From: Prorocentrum cordatum
Lineage: Eukaryota; Sar; Dinophyceae; Prorocentrales; Prorocentraceae
DNA length: 32,500 nucleotides
Direction: 5' to 3'
Assembly (NCBI GenBank): GCA_963575745.1
Contig: CAUYUJ010001292.1
Coordinates: forward strand, 1 to 32,500
Positions 1-9,220 of this stretch are shown one piece after another (the first letter of the stretch is position 1; each line of letters opens with the position of its first letter). The notes under the pieces are model-generated. The model saw nothing but the letters and a program-made list of their open reading frames with translations. It searched no databases and was not told where the DNA came from. The position numbers were made by a program, and so were the translations under genes.

Positions 1-416
1 TTTCGACGACGACGACAACGACGACGACGACGACGACATCGACGACGACGACGACGACGCCGACGCCGACGACGACGACAACGACGACGACGATGACGAC
101 GCCGACGGCGACGACGCCGACGTCGACGACGTCGACGACACCGACGACGACGACGTCGACGACGACTACGACGACGACGACGACGGCGGCGACGACGACG
201 CCGCCGACGTCGACGACGACGACGACGCCGACGCCGACGCCGACGCCGACGACAACAACGCGCCAACACAGACGACGACGACGAGCGAGGAGGGAACACG
301 ACGACGGCGACAACGACGACAGCGACGAGGGAGGAGGGAGGACGGCAACGACGCGAACGACGAAAAACGAGGGAGGATGGCGACGCCGACGACGACAACG
401 ACGAGGGAGGAGGGAA

Positions 417-448
<32 letters not shown>

Positions 449-680
449 CGACGAAATACGATGGACGACGACGAGACGCCGACGACGGACGACGACGACA
501 ACGACCAGGGCGGAGGAGGAAGGACGACCACGGCGACAACGACGACGGAAACGACCACGACGCCAAAGAGGAGGACGACGACGAACACGAGGAAAGACAG
601 AGGACGACGTAGGCGACGCCGACGACGACAACGACGAGGGAGGAGGGAAGACGACGACGACGACGACGACGCAAGAGCGC
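1..680. repeat. (CGA)n trinucleotide microsatellite
   Basis: Nearly uninterrupted CGA/GAC/GCC triplets, with short GAGGGAGGAGGGA interruptions from about 285 onward. All frames stay open on both strands because the triplets never make a stop codon, so the Thr-, Arg/Asp- and Ser/Val-rich readings through here are not evidence of a gene. A similar but shorter GAC/GAT-rich tract (11060-11165) precedes cassette D, so the tract may belong to a duplicated segment. Confidence 0.9.
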
Positions 681-689
681 GCACGCACG

Positions 690-1165
690 CTTTTGTTGAA
701 AATCCGTGTTGCGAAACCTTGTGTTTTTGTAGGTTTTTTGGACACGATTTTGAAATCTTTCCGGAACCGATGGGTTGAAGGATTTCGGCATACGCGCGCG
801 ACGACGCGCGCGTCTGCATTTCGTTGCCAGAGGATTCTCGCGACGGCACACGCGCAAGGGCGTTCGACAGATGTCGACATGCGCGCGCGAAGCCCGTTTG
901 GTAGCATGTTGTGAACATGCTGAAAAACCCAAGGTTTTCTTAAGATTTCGCAAGAGCTCGCGCGTAAGCTTTTTTAGCAAATCACTGTTGCGAAACCCTG
1001 TGTTGTCGTATGTTTGTTTAAGAAGCTCGATTCCGAAATCCTTCCGGCACCGAAGGTTTTTGAAGGATTTCGGCATGCGCGCGCGACGACGCGCGCGTGT
1101 GCACTTCGTCCAATTTTTTCCCAAGGGATTCGTGGAAAGGTGTCATGTTAGAACAAAAGATTCTC
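690..1165 (+). repeat. GCGC-rich flanking repeat, two tandem copies
   Basis: Two diverged copies of a ~280-bp unit. GTTGCGAAACC occurs at 708 and 987, and ATTTCGGCAT at 782 and 1067. Each copy ends near a perfect 9-bp palindrome, ACGCGCGCG-ACGA-CGCGCGCGT or close to it. Alternating purine-pyrimidine GCGC runs of this type can form Z-DNA or cruciforms. A third copy lies at 11200-11530, also just upstream of a minisatellite cassette. No coding potential recognised. Confidence 0.7.
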
Positions 1166-1170
1166 TATCG

Positions 1171-1267
1171 TTTTTCCCAACCATCCTGTGGTGTTGGGTC
1201 CTCGTTTTGAAGAGAGAGCGCCCCGCGTCCCACCTCCTCTCCTCCTCCTCCCCCTCCTCGCCCTCCT
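1171..1267 (+). mobile_element. Minisatellite cassette A, 5' end (split by LINE 1)
   Basis: Begins with CCCAACCAT at 1176-1184, inside a hairpin-forming CCCAAC...GTTGGG segment. It continues with a GGGTCCTCGTTTTGAAGAG stretch and a CCTCCT polypyrimidine block. The same start occurs at 11549 (cassette D) and 12435 (E), and in reverse complement near 9186 (B) and 10618 (C). The polypyrimidine block is cut at 1267 by LINE 1 and resumes at 6335. What mobilises the cassette is unknown; the call rests on repeated conserved ends. Confidence 0.6.
1255..1267 (+). repeat. 13-bp target-site duplication, left copy (LINE 1)
   Basis: TCCTCGCCCTCCT occurs here and again at 6335-6347, directly flanking the element. 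The uninterrupted cassette at 11628-11640 carries it once with the same sequence on both sides, so it serves as an empty site. The low-complexity context leaves the exact length uncertain by a few bases. Confidence 0.75.
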
Positions 1268-1300
1268 AGCCGCCGTTGTGGCTCAGACAACGGGGCGGCT
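1268..1300 (+). other. Hairpin at the 5' end of LINE 1
   Basis: AGCCGCCGTTGT (1268-1279) pairs with ACAAC (1287-1291) plus GGCGGCT (1294-1300): 12 base pairs with a 2-nt bulge and a 7-nt loop, starting at the first base of the element. It could be an RNA structure at the transcript end. It also loosely resembles the TAGCC...GGCTCA hairpin of the spliced leader. Function is not known. Confidence 0.5.
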
Positions 1301-1375
1301 TTGAACATGCGACCAACAGGTTCCCCTTTCTGAACCGTTGGCCAGCGGCAGTCGCGGGAAGATGCGGCAGGCGCC

Positions 1376-2914
1376 ATGAGCCGCCTGTGTTGTTTCCTGC
1401 TCGCGCTGATGCCACTCTGGCGTACCCATCAGAGTGCAGCTGGCCCTTCATGGAAGTTTGTGCAGTTCAATCCATTGGCGTGTACGAGAGTGGATAGAAT
1501 CGAGGATATAGGGGCGACGTTCGATGATGTGGATGCAGTGGCAATTACGGGCACTCAGCTGAAGGCCAGGGAGCTCGAAGTACAACGGCGTAGGGTACAG
1601 GGTCGTCTGCTTCTGGAAGCAGGATGGAAGAGAGGGCCCAACTCGAACAAAGCATGCGGAGTGGCGGTATTATTGCACAGACGCTTTCGGGAAGAACACG
1701 TGCGTGCTGTACGAGCGGGGGCTGGTCTTGAAGGGAGGTGTCTTTCAGTACGGGTGCGCACGCTCACAGAGGACTTCACGATCATCGCGCAGTACTACCC
1801 GCCGAAGGTGACGGAGACAAAGAAGCAGCCGGCCTACAAGAGGACGGTGAGGGCCATGACGCAGTGGCTGTCTAGAGAACTCGCGGCGTGCCCGTCCAGG
1901 TCGGTACCAGTGGTTATGTGTGACTTGAATGATGGGATTGGCTTGAAGAAGAGCGACGACGACAAGGTGATAGATGAGGAGGTGGTTTTTTTCCCTGGGG
2001 CGAATATTGAATATTTTGCTGGAGCTGCGTTTCGTGAAGTATTGCAGAGTCACTTCATGGCAGCGGTCACGACTTTGTGTGACTTGCCAACTCTCTTCAG
2101 TGCGACGTCTAACTCGGTCTTGGACTATGTTTGTGTACCGCAGTCGATGATTGGTGCGGTACGAGTGACTGGAGCTTTGATGGGAAAAGGAAGACGTTTG
2201 CAGCTCATCAATGTTGCAGGAAAAAGAGATCACGTGCCTGTTTTTTTGGAGATAACCCGCCCGTCGTTTGCACGACAGGAGCAGCAGACGTGCCAGCAGC
2301 CGCCCCACTTGGGAGAGCAACGGCTGCACCCTGATGCGATGATGGCTGCGCTGAGGGGGGGGGTGGGGTTACGGGACTTCCTTGACGGGGTGGAGGGGAG
2401 GATGGAAGCACAGCAGCAAGAGTGGATGCGACTTGCGTCGCAAGACTCTCCTGATCGACTGTTTCAGTATTTGGAGCAGGTCTTGTATGATGCTGCTCGC
2501 CCGTTGTTTGTGAAAGCGTCTCAGAGTGTGCCAGGGCGAGCAGAGTTAGAAGCGACCCGTTCTAGTCTGTTGAAGCAGCGCAGAGAGTTGAGAGCTTCCC
2601 TGGAGGGGGTAGCGTCTGATATCTTAGAGGCAGTGACTGAAGAGATTCGCCAGGTCACTAGAACACTCAGAGGAATGGCCAAGCAGGCTTTTCAGCAGAG
2701 AAGGGACGAGCATCTGGAACACTTGAGGGACTCCTGGGGCTCGAGGAATCTTCGCAAAGCCTTTTTTCATGCGAGGATGGCGGCGGGGGTGCGGGTCGGG
2801 CCAAAAAAAAAGAAAACATTTAGAGGTCCGCACTGCCCTGCCGACACGCGAGGAGCAACTGAGATTCTGGGCGGAGCCTGGACCTCTGGGAGGGATGGAG
2901 GCGGTGGAGGTTGA
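1376..2914 (+). pseudogene. LINE 1 polyprotein part 1: AP-like endonuclease domain
   Basis: N-terminal endonuclease/exonuclease/phosphatase-fold region that would nick the target DNA to prime reverse transcription. Visible motifs in order: FNP near residue 31 (catalytic Asn region); ITGTQ near residue 58, in the place of the usual TET/Q; GVAVLL; IIAQYYPP; VVMCDLNDGIG near residue 182 (the D-x-N motif); SVLDYVCVP; and RDHVPVF near residue 284 (the SDH-type His). The ATG at 1376 lies 108 nt after the element start in a reasonable context. A helical Arg/Gln-rich connector follows. Past a nine-A run at 2802-2810 the real sequence moves to another frame; the residues after 'GPKKKK' here are out of frame and Gly-rich. 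The endonuclease motifs themselves look intact. Confidence 0.8.
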
Positions 2915-3317
2915 GCGGTGGGGGGGGGGGTTACCTGAGGAGCAGATGTATTGCACGCCTTTTTGTCAGAACGAAGCGGAGCAAGCACAAGAGGATTTAA
3001 AACGTGTGCGTAGGAAGCTGAGGCAGGTTAGCAAGAGAAGGGTCACCCCTAAGTGGTCGGCTCCGATAGAATTGTGGGACATGGCTTTGAATCCTGGTGC
3101 GGGGATCCCTGCCAAGAAGCAAGTAGAAGGGGTTGGGGCCCCTGGGGTTGCGAGGCCCACTTTTTTCTTCACTAGAGCGATGTATCTGGATTGTGGAGAA
3201 TCAGATCGTCTCTGCACACGCCGAGAGTTTGGCACTGCAGCCAGGCTAGTGGACTTAGGAAGTCTGACGCTGAGGGCCCTGCTGGGAAGAGATGGGTTCA
3301 CATGTTGCCTGCGATAG
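2769..3317 (+). pseudogene. LINE 1 polyprotein part 2: endonuclease-RT connector
   Basis: Continues the polyprotein after the frameshift at the A9 run: VRTALPTREEQLRFWAE and EQAQEDLKRVRRKLRQVSKR read as a charged, helical connector that links endonuclease to reverse transcriptase in LINE proteins. WSAPIELWDMALNPG (around 3057-3100) looks like the segment just before the RT fingers. Somewhere between about 3120 and 3240 the frame shifts again, into the RT frame. There is no independent start; this is a piece of the same broken gene, not a separate protein. Confidence 0.6.
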
Positions 3318-4849
3318 GTAAAGTGTGGTACTCGGCTCTGATGAATAGATCGATCATGGCTCCTGATGTGCACGGATTCCAGCCTGGTAGGTGCAAGGAG
3401 ACTCCCATGCTGGTTTCATCCATCTTGGCGTGGAGAGCGCAGCGAGAGGGCAGATCTTTTTGCAGGCAGTACTTTGATGCCACTAATGCGTTTGGCAGTA
3501 TCTCTCAAGTAAGGCTGAAGCTGGCGACGGCTGAACTTTTTGAGGGAGGTACGGTGCCTATGGGACTCCAGAGGGTGGATCAGGCCACCATCTCGGTGCC
3601 GTGTGAATTCGGGTCGGTGCTTTTGCGGCCTGGCTGTGGCGGAATGATGGGGGACCCGTTTATGGTGGCGGCGTGGGTGAGGGCCTTTCAACCGAGTGTT
3701 GCGCGGTGGTGCAGTGCGATGGCCGCTGAGGGTGTGATGGAGGGACAGATGGTGGCTACGAGCCCCTGTGATCCAGACCCGATCGACCTTGCACTGTGCC
3801 AGTATGCTGATGACCTGGAGCTTTCCCACCTGGGAAAGCCCAAAGAGCGTGCTGCTTCTCTCCTGGCGAGGGTGCGAAGGGCTTCTGATCTCCTGTCGGT
3901 GGCGCTGGCCGAAGATAATTGTGCTCAAAATACCAAGAAGCATATGAGTTTGATTAGTTTGCTAGGACCAGGCGCGCATTTAGATTTAAGAGACATACGC
4001 TTGGGGAGGCTTCAAGTCCCTGGAGAGGTGTGTCATCAGGTTCGCTATCTTGGCGGACAATTTGTGGCGGATCCCAGGCCGGCCCAGGCTTTTGCTCCTG
4101 AACTGAAGGCCCGCAAGGCGGCCATTTTTAAAGCTTTTTACTCCCTGGGCGGCTTCTGGTTTTTGAAAGGGGTCCCGTTTCGATTGAAGCGTGCGATGTT
4201 TCTGTCTTTTGTTGTGGGCACTGCTGTACAGAATTTGGAGGCGTACCTTCCGTCGTCCTGCCAGTTGGCAGACTTGCAGCAGGTGGTTGACCAGCTGGCA
4301 AGGAAGGCACTCCGTGGATTGGCGCACGAGGAGGTGGAAGGAGTGCACTCGTCGTGGTCAAATGAGCGTGTCAGAAAACACTGGAGGCTATGCTCGCTTG
4401 TGGTTGAACTGAGGGTGCGTCGTCTTAAGAGACTCCAAGCCATAGCAAAACGACCAGAAAGGCACAGGCAGTGGATAGCGGCGCACTTCGGGGTCATGAA
4501 CTGGGAGAGGATGGAGACGATGACGGAGGATGGGAGGCTCACGGAGAATGCAAATCCTTGGGCTCGTAGGGTACTAGAGGACCTGAAGGCCCTGCTCTCG
4601 GTGGAGGACGCGGAGTGGTTCTTGTCTGAGCTTCGTATCACGTCGACTACTGAGCCTACTAGCGACACGTATGCTTACCTTAGTGACCTGGTCTGCGAGA
4701 CGGAAGCGAGGCAAGACTTTATCAAGGTCGACGTGGGTCTCTTGAGGGCTCAGGATGTTCAAAAACCACCGGTGGATCGTGAAAGGGGGGGACATGTGCG
4801 AGGAGGAGGAGGAGGTGATGGGTCGTGGAAATGTTTTTTTTACCACTGA
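3191..4849 (+). pseudogene. LINE 1 polyprotein part 3: reverse transcriptase
   Basis: RNA-dependent DNA polymerase of the LINE. From about 3260 the fingers region reads GKRWVHMLPAIGKVWYSALM. Motif A is QYFDATNAFGS with its Asp at 3475-3477. Motif B is around GGMMGDPFMVAAW. Motif C is QYADDLELS with YADD at 3803-3814. Motif D follows near AEDNCAQNTKKH, and the thumb-like YLGGQF near 4047. Both catalytic Asp sites are kept. The C-terminal part is basic and helical (RVRRLKRLQAIAKRP). Residues before about 3240 are out of frame. Near a G7 run (about 4784) the frame moves to the zinc-finger ORF; the last ~20 residues here (Gly-rich, ending CFFYH) are probably out of frame. No RNase H domain recognised. 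Confidence 0.85.
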
Positions 4850-6140
4850 GAATGGGGAAGGGTGTGCAGCATCGTTTAGTTCGAGTAAGGCGTTATCGAC
4901 ACATATTCAACGTGTGCATCGCAGAACTGACGTGTATGCGTCGATTGTAGTGACGAATCAATGTCCGTATTGTGGAGATGTGTTTTCCTGTCACCAAGCT
5001 GCTTATCGTCATGTGATATCGAAGAGGGCCAGACCAGATAGGATTACGAGAGTGAGATATCTGGGACAGGTGGTCCAGCCCACGACGCTTGATTGTCCGT
5101 TGTGTGAGTACTCGGCTCAAGATCTACCTGATTTGCATCGGCATATTGTAGCCCACGCGCCACCTCACGCCCATGGCTCTCGAGGAGCCGAAGTGGGCCC
5201 TGAAGAGGGGAGTGGAGGGGCAGCAGGAGGGCGGGCGCAAGAAGCTGCTGACGGAGCTCGGAGGCGACGTCGGCGGCGGCAACAAGACGCAGATGCTGGA
5301 GAGAATGGTCAAGGTGCTGGCGGCCCTGGCACTGACGCAGGCGGCGGAGCTCAGGGACCTGATCGCCGCCGTGTACTTGACCTTTTTGATCCCTGCGGCG
5401 TCGACCATCGCGAAGGCGATGAAGGAGGCGGGCAGGGACTACCACGCGCAGGCCAAGCGCATCAAAGAAGGAGGAGGAGGAGGAGGCAGTTCTGGAGGCC
5501 ACGACATCCCAGGCCCGCCGTTCTTGCACGTGTTCAAGGCCATGATCAAGGCGGCGTACAGTGTCCAGGGCCTCTCGGAGGGGAGTCGCAAAGTCATCGA
5601 GAATTTTTGGAAGCAGCACGTCCTGCAGAGAGAGCTTCACGACCTGGCAGAGCAGATCCGTCATTGCCGCATCAAAGACACGCGCAAGAAGGAGAGCCAG
5701 GCGGAGGTCATGCGTATCACGATTTGTTTCAGCACGCAGTGGACGGAGCTGCAGGACGCAGTGTTGGAGGCGCTGAAGAAAGAGAATGGCGTTCTGAAGG
5801 TGGGGCCGCCTCCTCGTGGGCCACTCGAGAGAGAGGCGTCGAAGCTGCTGGAGGAGCTCAACAAAATGTGAGGCCTTGGCGACCACCCACGAGTGTGAGA
5901 CCTCCTGGAGGAGGCGTTCGTGAGGTCGGTAGCTCGGAGTCGCAGGTGCGGAGACTTGCGGCTCGACTTGAGGCTTTTTCAGTGCGCATGGCTGCGTTGC
6001 TGCGCAGTGGCAGTCTGTCGCCTGGTGCTGCACTAACTTTTGTAAGACAGCAGGAAGGCCGTTTTAGGCCGGCTGTTGCCAAAGGAAAGGGACGGGGGCG
6101 GGGTACGGCGGGTGGACGGGGGCGGGGGGGATGGCAATGA
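4755..6140 (+). pseudogene. LINE 1 C-terminal C2H2 zinc-finger region and RG-rich tail
   Basis: The useful part starts near 4790. It carries three finger-like units: an incomplete one (FSSSKALSTHIQRVH); CPYCGDVFSCHQAAYRHV (C-x2-C plus His); and CPLCEYSAQDLPDLHRH followed by IVAH (C-x2-C-x10-H-x1/5-H type). Such fingers after the RT are typical of many LINEs and bind nucleic acid. From about 5160 to 5870 this frame is Gly/Arg/Ala-rich and looks like a shadow of the ORF at 5173-5871, yet it has no stop. From about 5872 it again reads as a plausible protein (SQVRRLAARLEAFSVRMAAL) and ends in an RG-rich tail (GKGRGRG...GGRGRGGW), a common RNA-binding composition. The zinc-finger part probably continues the RT polyprotein via a shift at 4784. 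Confidence 0.6.
5173..5871 (+). CDS. Nested LINE 1 ORF, helical protein of unknown function (232 aa)
   Basis: The ATG at 5173 sits in a strong context (CGCCCATGGCT) and the ORF is intact to TGA at 5869-5871. The protein starts MALEEPKWALKRGVE. It has a helical segment KTQMLERMVKVLAALALTQAAELRDLIAAVYLTFLIP (residues ~39-75), a (KEG)GGGGG linker near residue 100, and a second helical half with AFKAMIKAA-like and RHCRIKDTRKKESQ segments. I recall similar MALE-PKW-KRG-type proteins beside dinoflagellate retrotransposons but cannot name a family or function. It lies wholly inside another stop-free frame and directly follows the zinc fingers. It may be a second LINE ORF, or the in-frame continuation of the zinc-finger protein reached by a shift near 5160. 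Confidence 0.6.
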   Translation: MALEEPKWALKRGVEGQQEGGRKKLLTELGGDVGGGNKTQMLERMVKVLAALALTQAAELRDLIAAVYLTFLIPAASTIAKAMKEAGRDYHAQAKRIKEGGGGGGSSGGHDIPGPPFLHVFKAMIKAAYSVQGLSEGSRKVIENFWKQHVLQRELHDLAEQIRHCRIKDTRKKESQAEVMRITICFSTQWTELQDAVLEALKKENGVLKVGPPPRGPLEREASKLLEELNKM

Positions 6141-6334
6141 GGCTGGCGGCTTGTGCTATCGAGCCCACGTGTGGGCCATCCATGAGCCGTGGCGCTCGCA
6201 GGCCAGTCGCTGGACGCCCAGCGCAGGGAGCCTGTCGATCGTCTTCCGTTGGCACACTTTTTGTGCCTCACCGATGCCGTTGCTTACAAAGACATAGTGA
6301 CACATGGCGTCAATGGTGCTCTTATCTTATATTA

Positions 6335-6347
6335 TCCTCGCCCTCCT
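6335..6347 (+). repeat. 13-bp target-site duplication, right copy (LINE 1)
   Basis: Same TCCTCGCCCTCCT as 1255-1267. The sequence after it (CCCTCCTCCCCCTCCTTGCC) matches what follows the single copy in cassette D at 11641. Confidence 0.75.
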
Positions 6348-7672
6348 CCCTCCTCCCCCTCCTTGCCTCTGCTCTCGGCACACCCCTCACACGTTTCGTA
6401 GCCCCATAGGGAGCTCCACCGAAGGTCCCAATGGCACAGCCCGCATGCGGTTCCTCCACCCAGGGCAGCGTTTCGTAGCCCCTAGGGTGCTCAGCCCGAA
6501 AGGTCCAGTGGCCACAGCCCGCATTTGCGGTTCCTCCCACCCATGGGCACGCGCTTCGTGGCACCACAGGGAGCTCCTCCGAAGGTCCCGTGCCACAGCC
6601 AGCATTTTGCGGTTCCCCCACCAGGGCATCGTTTCGGTAGCCCCATAGGGTGATTCACGAAGGGGCCAGTTGGCACCAGCCCTGCTGCCTGCATGCGGTT
6701 CACCACCCATGGGCCTTTACGTTTCGTTGCCACCATAGGGAGCTCCACCGAAGGTCCCAGTGGCACAGCCCGCATGCGGTTCCCCCACCAAGGGCAGCGC
6801 TTCGTGGCCAAGTAAGGAGCTCCACCGAAGGTCCCAGTGGCACAACCCGCATGCGGTTCCCCCACCCAGGGCAGCGTTTCGTGGCCCCATAGGGAGCTCC
6901 ACCGAAGGTCCCAGTGGCACAGCCCGCATGCGGTTCCCCCACCCAGGGCAGCGTTTCGTAGCCCCATAGGGAGCTCCACCGAAGGTCACAGTGGCACAGC
7001 CCGCATGCGGTTCCCCCACCCAGGGCAGCGCTTCGTGGCCCCATAGGGAGCTCCACCGAAGGTCCCAGTGGCACAGCCCGCATGCGGTTCCCCCACCCAG
7101 GGCAGCGTTTCGTGGCCCCATAGGGAGCTCCACCGAAGGCCCCAGTGGCTGATCTCGCATGCGGTTCCCCCACCCAAGACAGCGTTTCGTGGCCCTATAG
7201 GGAGCTCCACCTAAGGCCGCAGTGGCACCAAGCCCGCCTATGCGGTTTCCCCCACCCCCCCCAGGGAAGCGTTTTGTGGCACCATAGAGTAGCTCCACCT
7301 TAGGCCCAGTTCGCGCAGTCGCAAGCGCCCCCCTCCCCCCCCCCACCCAGGGCAGTAGGTTTACGTAGCCCCGTGGGAGCTGCCCCGAAGGTTCCCGAGG
7401 TTCCCAGTGGCGCTGTTCGCTGCGTCCAGTTTTTGCGTTTCGTGGTCCATAGGGAGCTCCACGAAGGTTGCCCGTGGCGCATGTTCGCATGCGTCCTCCC
7501 CACACCCAGTACAGCGCTTCGTGGCCCCATAGAGAGCTCCACCGAAGGTCCCAGTGGCGCAGTTCGCATGCGTCCCCCCCACCCAGTACAGCGTTGCGTG
7601 GCCCCATAAGGGGGCTTCCCCGAATGCGATACCCACAACTGCATATGGTTGGGTCTTTCGCCAGGCTAATTT
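6335..7672 (+). mobile_element. Minisatellite cassette A, main part (77-bp units)
   Basis: Resumes the polypyrimidine block, then roughly 16 tandem units of 77 bp. Conserved unit parts are GCATGCGGTTCCCCCACCCA, GGGCAGCGTTTCGTGGCC, CCATAGGGAGCTCCACCGAA and GGTCCCAGTGGCACAGCCC. The units are most uniform at 6730-7190 and more diverged towards both ends. It finishes with GCGATACCCACAACTGCAT and ATGGTTGGG (7645-7653), then TCTTTCGCCAGGCTAATTTT. Because 77 is not a multiple of three, long ORFs here only show that the unit lacks stops. Confidence 0.75.
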
Positions 7673-9190
7673 TAACTATCCCGGCGAAGGGCCCAACCAT
7701 GTGCAGCTGTGTGTAACGCAGGTGTGGGTATCGGCCTCGGTGAACTTCCCTCTGAGACCACGACGCGTGTGACGGGTGTGCCAAAATTGGCACGGGTACG
7801 CCATGCGGACGCTGCCACAGGAGCCGTCGGTGCAGCCCCATCTGAGGCCACGCAACGCGTGAGGGGTGCGCCGACATGGAGGGGGAGCTGCATACGGACT
7901 TGCCACGGGGGCCTTGAATGGAGCACCCTATGGGGTAACGAAACGTGTGAGGTGTGCGCCGAAATGGGGGTGGAACTGCATGTGGACCCTGCCACTGGAG
8001 CCTACGGCGGAGCACCGTATGGGGCCACGAAACGTGTGAGGGGTGCGCCGACATGGGGATGGAACTGCATGCTGACCCTGCCACTGGGGCCTTCCGCGGA
8101 GCACCCTATGGGGCCACGAAACGTGTGAGAGGTGCGCCGACATGGGAGTGGAACTGCTTGCGGACCCCTGCCACTAGGGCCTTCGGCGGAGCTACCTATG
8201 GGGCCTCACGAAAACGTGTGAGGGGTGCGCCGAGATGGGGGTGGAACTGCATGCGGTCCCTGTCCGAGGGCACTTCGATCGGAGCACCCTATGGGCCCAC
8301 GAAATGTTAATGTGAGGGGTGCGCCGAAAATTACGGGGGTGGAACCCCCGCTTGCAGACCTGCCACTGGGGCCTTCCGCGGAGCACCCTATGGGGCCACG
8401 AAACGTGTGAGAGGTGCGCCGACATGGGAGTGGAACTGCATGCGGACCCTGCCACTAGGGCCTTCGGCGGAGCACCCTATGGGGCCACGAAACGTGTGAG
8501 GGGTGCGCCGAGATGGGGGTGGAACTGCATGCGGACCCTGTCACGAGGGCCTTCGACGGAGCACCCTATGGGGCCACGTAACGTGTCAGGGGTGCGCCGA
8601 CATGTGGGTGGAACTGCATGCGGACCCTGCCACTGGGGCCTTCGGCGGAGCACCCTATGGAGCCACGGTACGTGTGAGGGGTGTGCCGAAATGGAAGTGG
8701 AACTGCATGCGGGCCCTGCCTCTTGGGCCTTGGGCGGAGCACCCTATTAGGGCACGAAAACGTGTGAGGAGTGCGTCCGAATGGAGGTGGAATCTGCATG
8801 CGGGACCCTGCCAATGGAGGCCTTGGGTGGAGCACCCTTGGGGCCAGAAACGTGTGAGGGCGTGGCCGACAGGGGGTGGACACTGCATGCGGAACTCTGC
8901 CACTGGGGCCTTGGGTGGAGCACCCTGTGGGGCCACGAAACGTGTGAGAGGTGCGCCGAAATGGAGGTGGAACTGCATGCGGACCCTGCCACTGGGGCCT
9001 TTGCTGGAGCTCCCTATGGGGCCACGAAACGCTGTAATGGGTGGGTGAATCGCAGGGAGGAGGGAGGAGAGGGAGGAGGAGGGAGGAGGGGGAGGGGGGA
9101 GGGGGGCAGCGGGAGGAAGGTGGGAACGCGGGGCGCTGTCTCTTCAGAGCGACCGGACTACCCAAAAACGCCACAGGATGGTTGGCAATA
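7673..9190 (-). mobile_element. Minisatellite cassette B, inverted (89-bp units)
   Basis: Mirror-oriented relative to A. On the + strand it starts with GGCGAAGGGCCCAACCAT (7683-7700; end sequence CCCAACCAT at 7692). About 15 units of 89 bp follow (e.g. GCGCCG at 8045 and 8134), then a polypurine block (9056-9120) and the cassette start in reverse complement (ending ATGGTTGGC at 9178-9186). The unit is homologous to the 77-bp unit but longer. A 7-bp inverted repeat GTGCCAA-AA-TTGGCAC lies at 7778-7793 in the first, distinctive unit. Confidence 0.7.
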
Positions 9191-9220
9191 AAAAACTCCA
9201 TACGGAACAACTCCATGGCG

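Larger units (their letters stand above)
1268..6334 (+). mobile_element. LINE 1: APE-type non-LTR retrotransposon, about 5.07 kb
   Basis: Full-length-looking non-LTR element inserted in the polypyrimidine block of cassette A. Order: 5' hairpin (1268-1300), short leader, AP-like endonuclease, connector, reverse transcriptase, C2H2 zinc fingers, a nested 232-aa ORF, an RG-rich tail, and an AT-rich 3' end (CTTATCTTATATTA) without a clear poly(A). The ends are fixed by the 13-bp duplication and by comparison with the empty site at 11640. The polyprotein frame is broken at least three times: near the A9 run at 2802-2810, between about 3120 and 3240, and near the G7 run at 4784. This copy is therefore probably dead. 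The family resembles LINEs abundant in dinoflagellate genomes; I cannot assign a named clade. Confidence 0.85.

Noticed and set aside
93-918. Thr-, Arg/Asp- and Ser-rich ORFs on both strands
   Set aside because: Translations of a (CGA)n microsatellite; no codon of that triplet is a stop in any frame. Same reason for the ORFs in 29541-30320.
5110-5120. GGCTCAAG as further spliced-leader relics here and at 31940-31947
   Set aside because: Only 8-nt matches, expected by chance; the first is within the LINE zinc-finger coding sequence and neither sits at an element boundary.
6390-7620. CRISPR-like regular repeats
   Set aside because: Tandem units without unique spacers; there are no cas genes, and the setting is eukaryotic.
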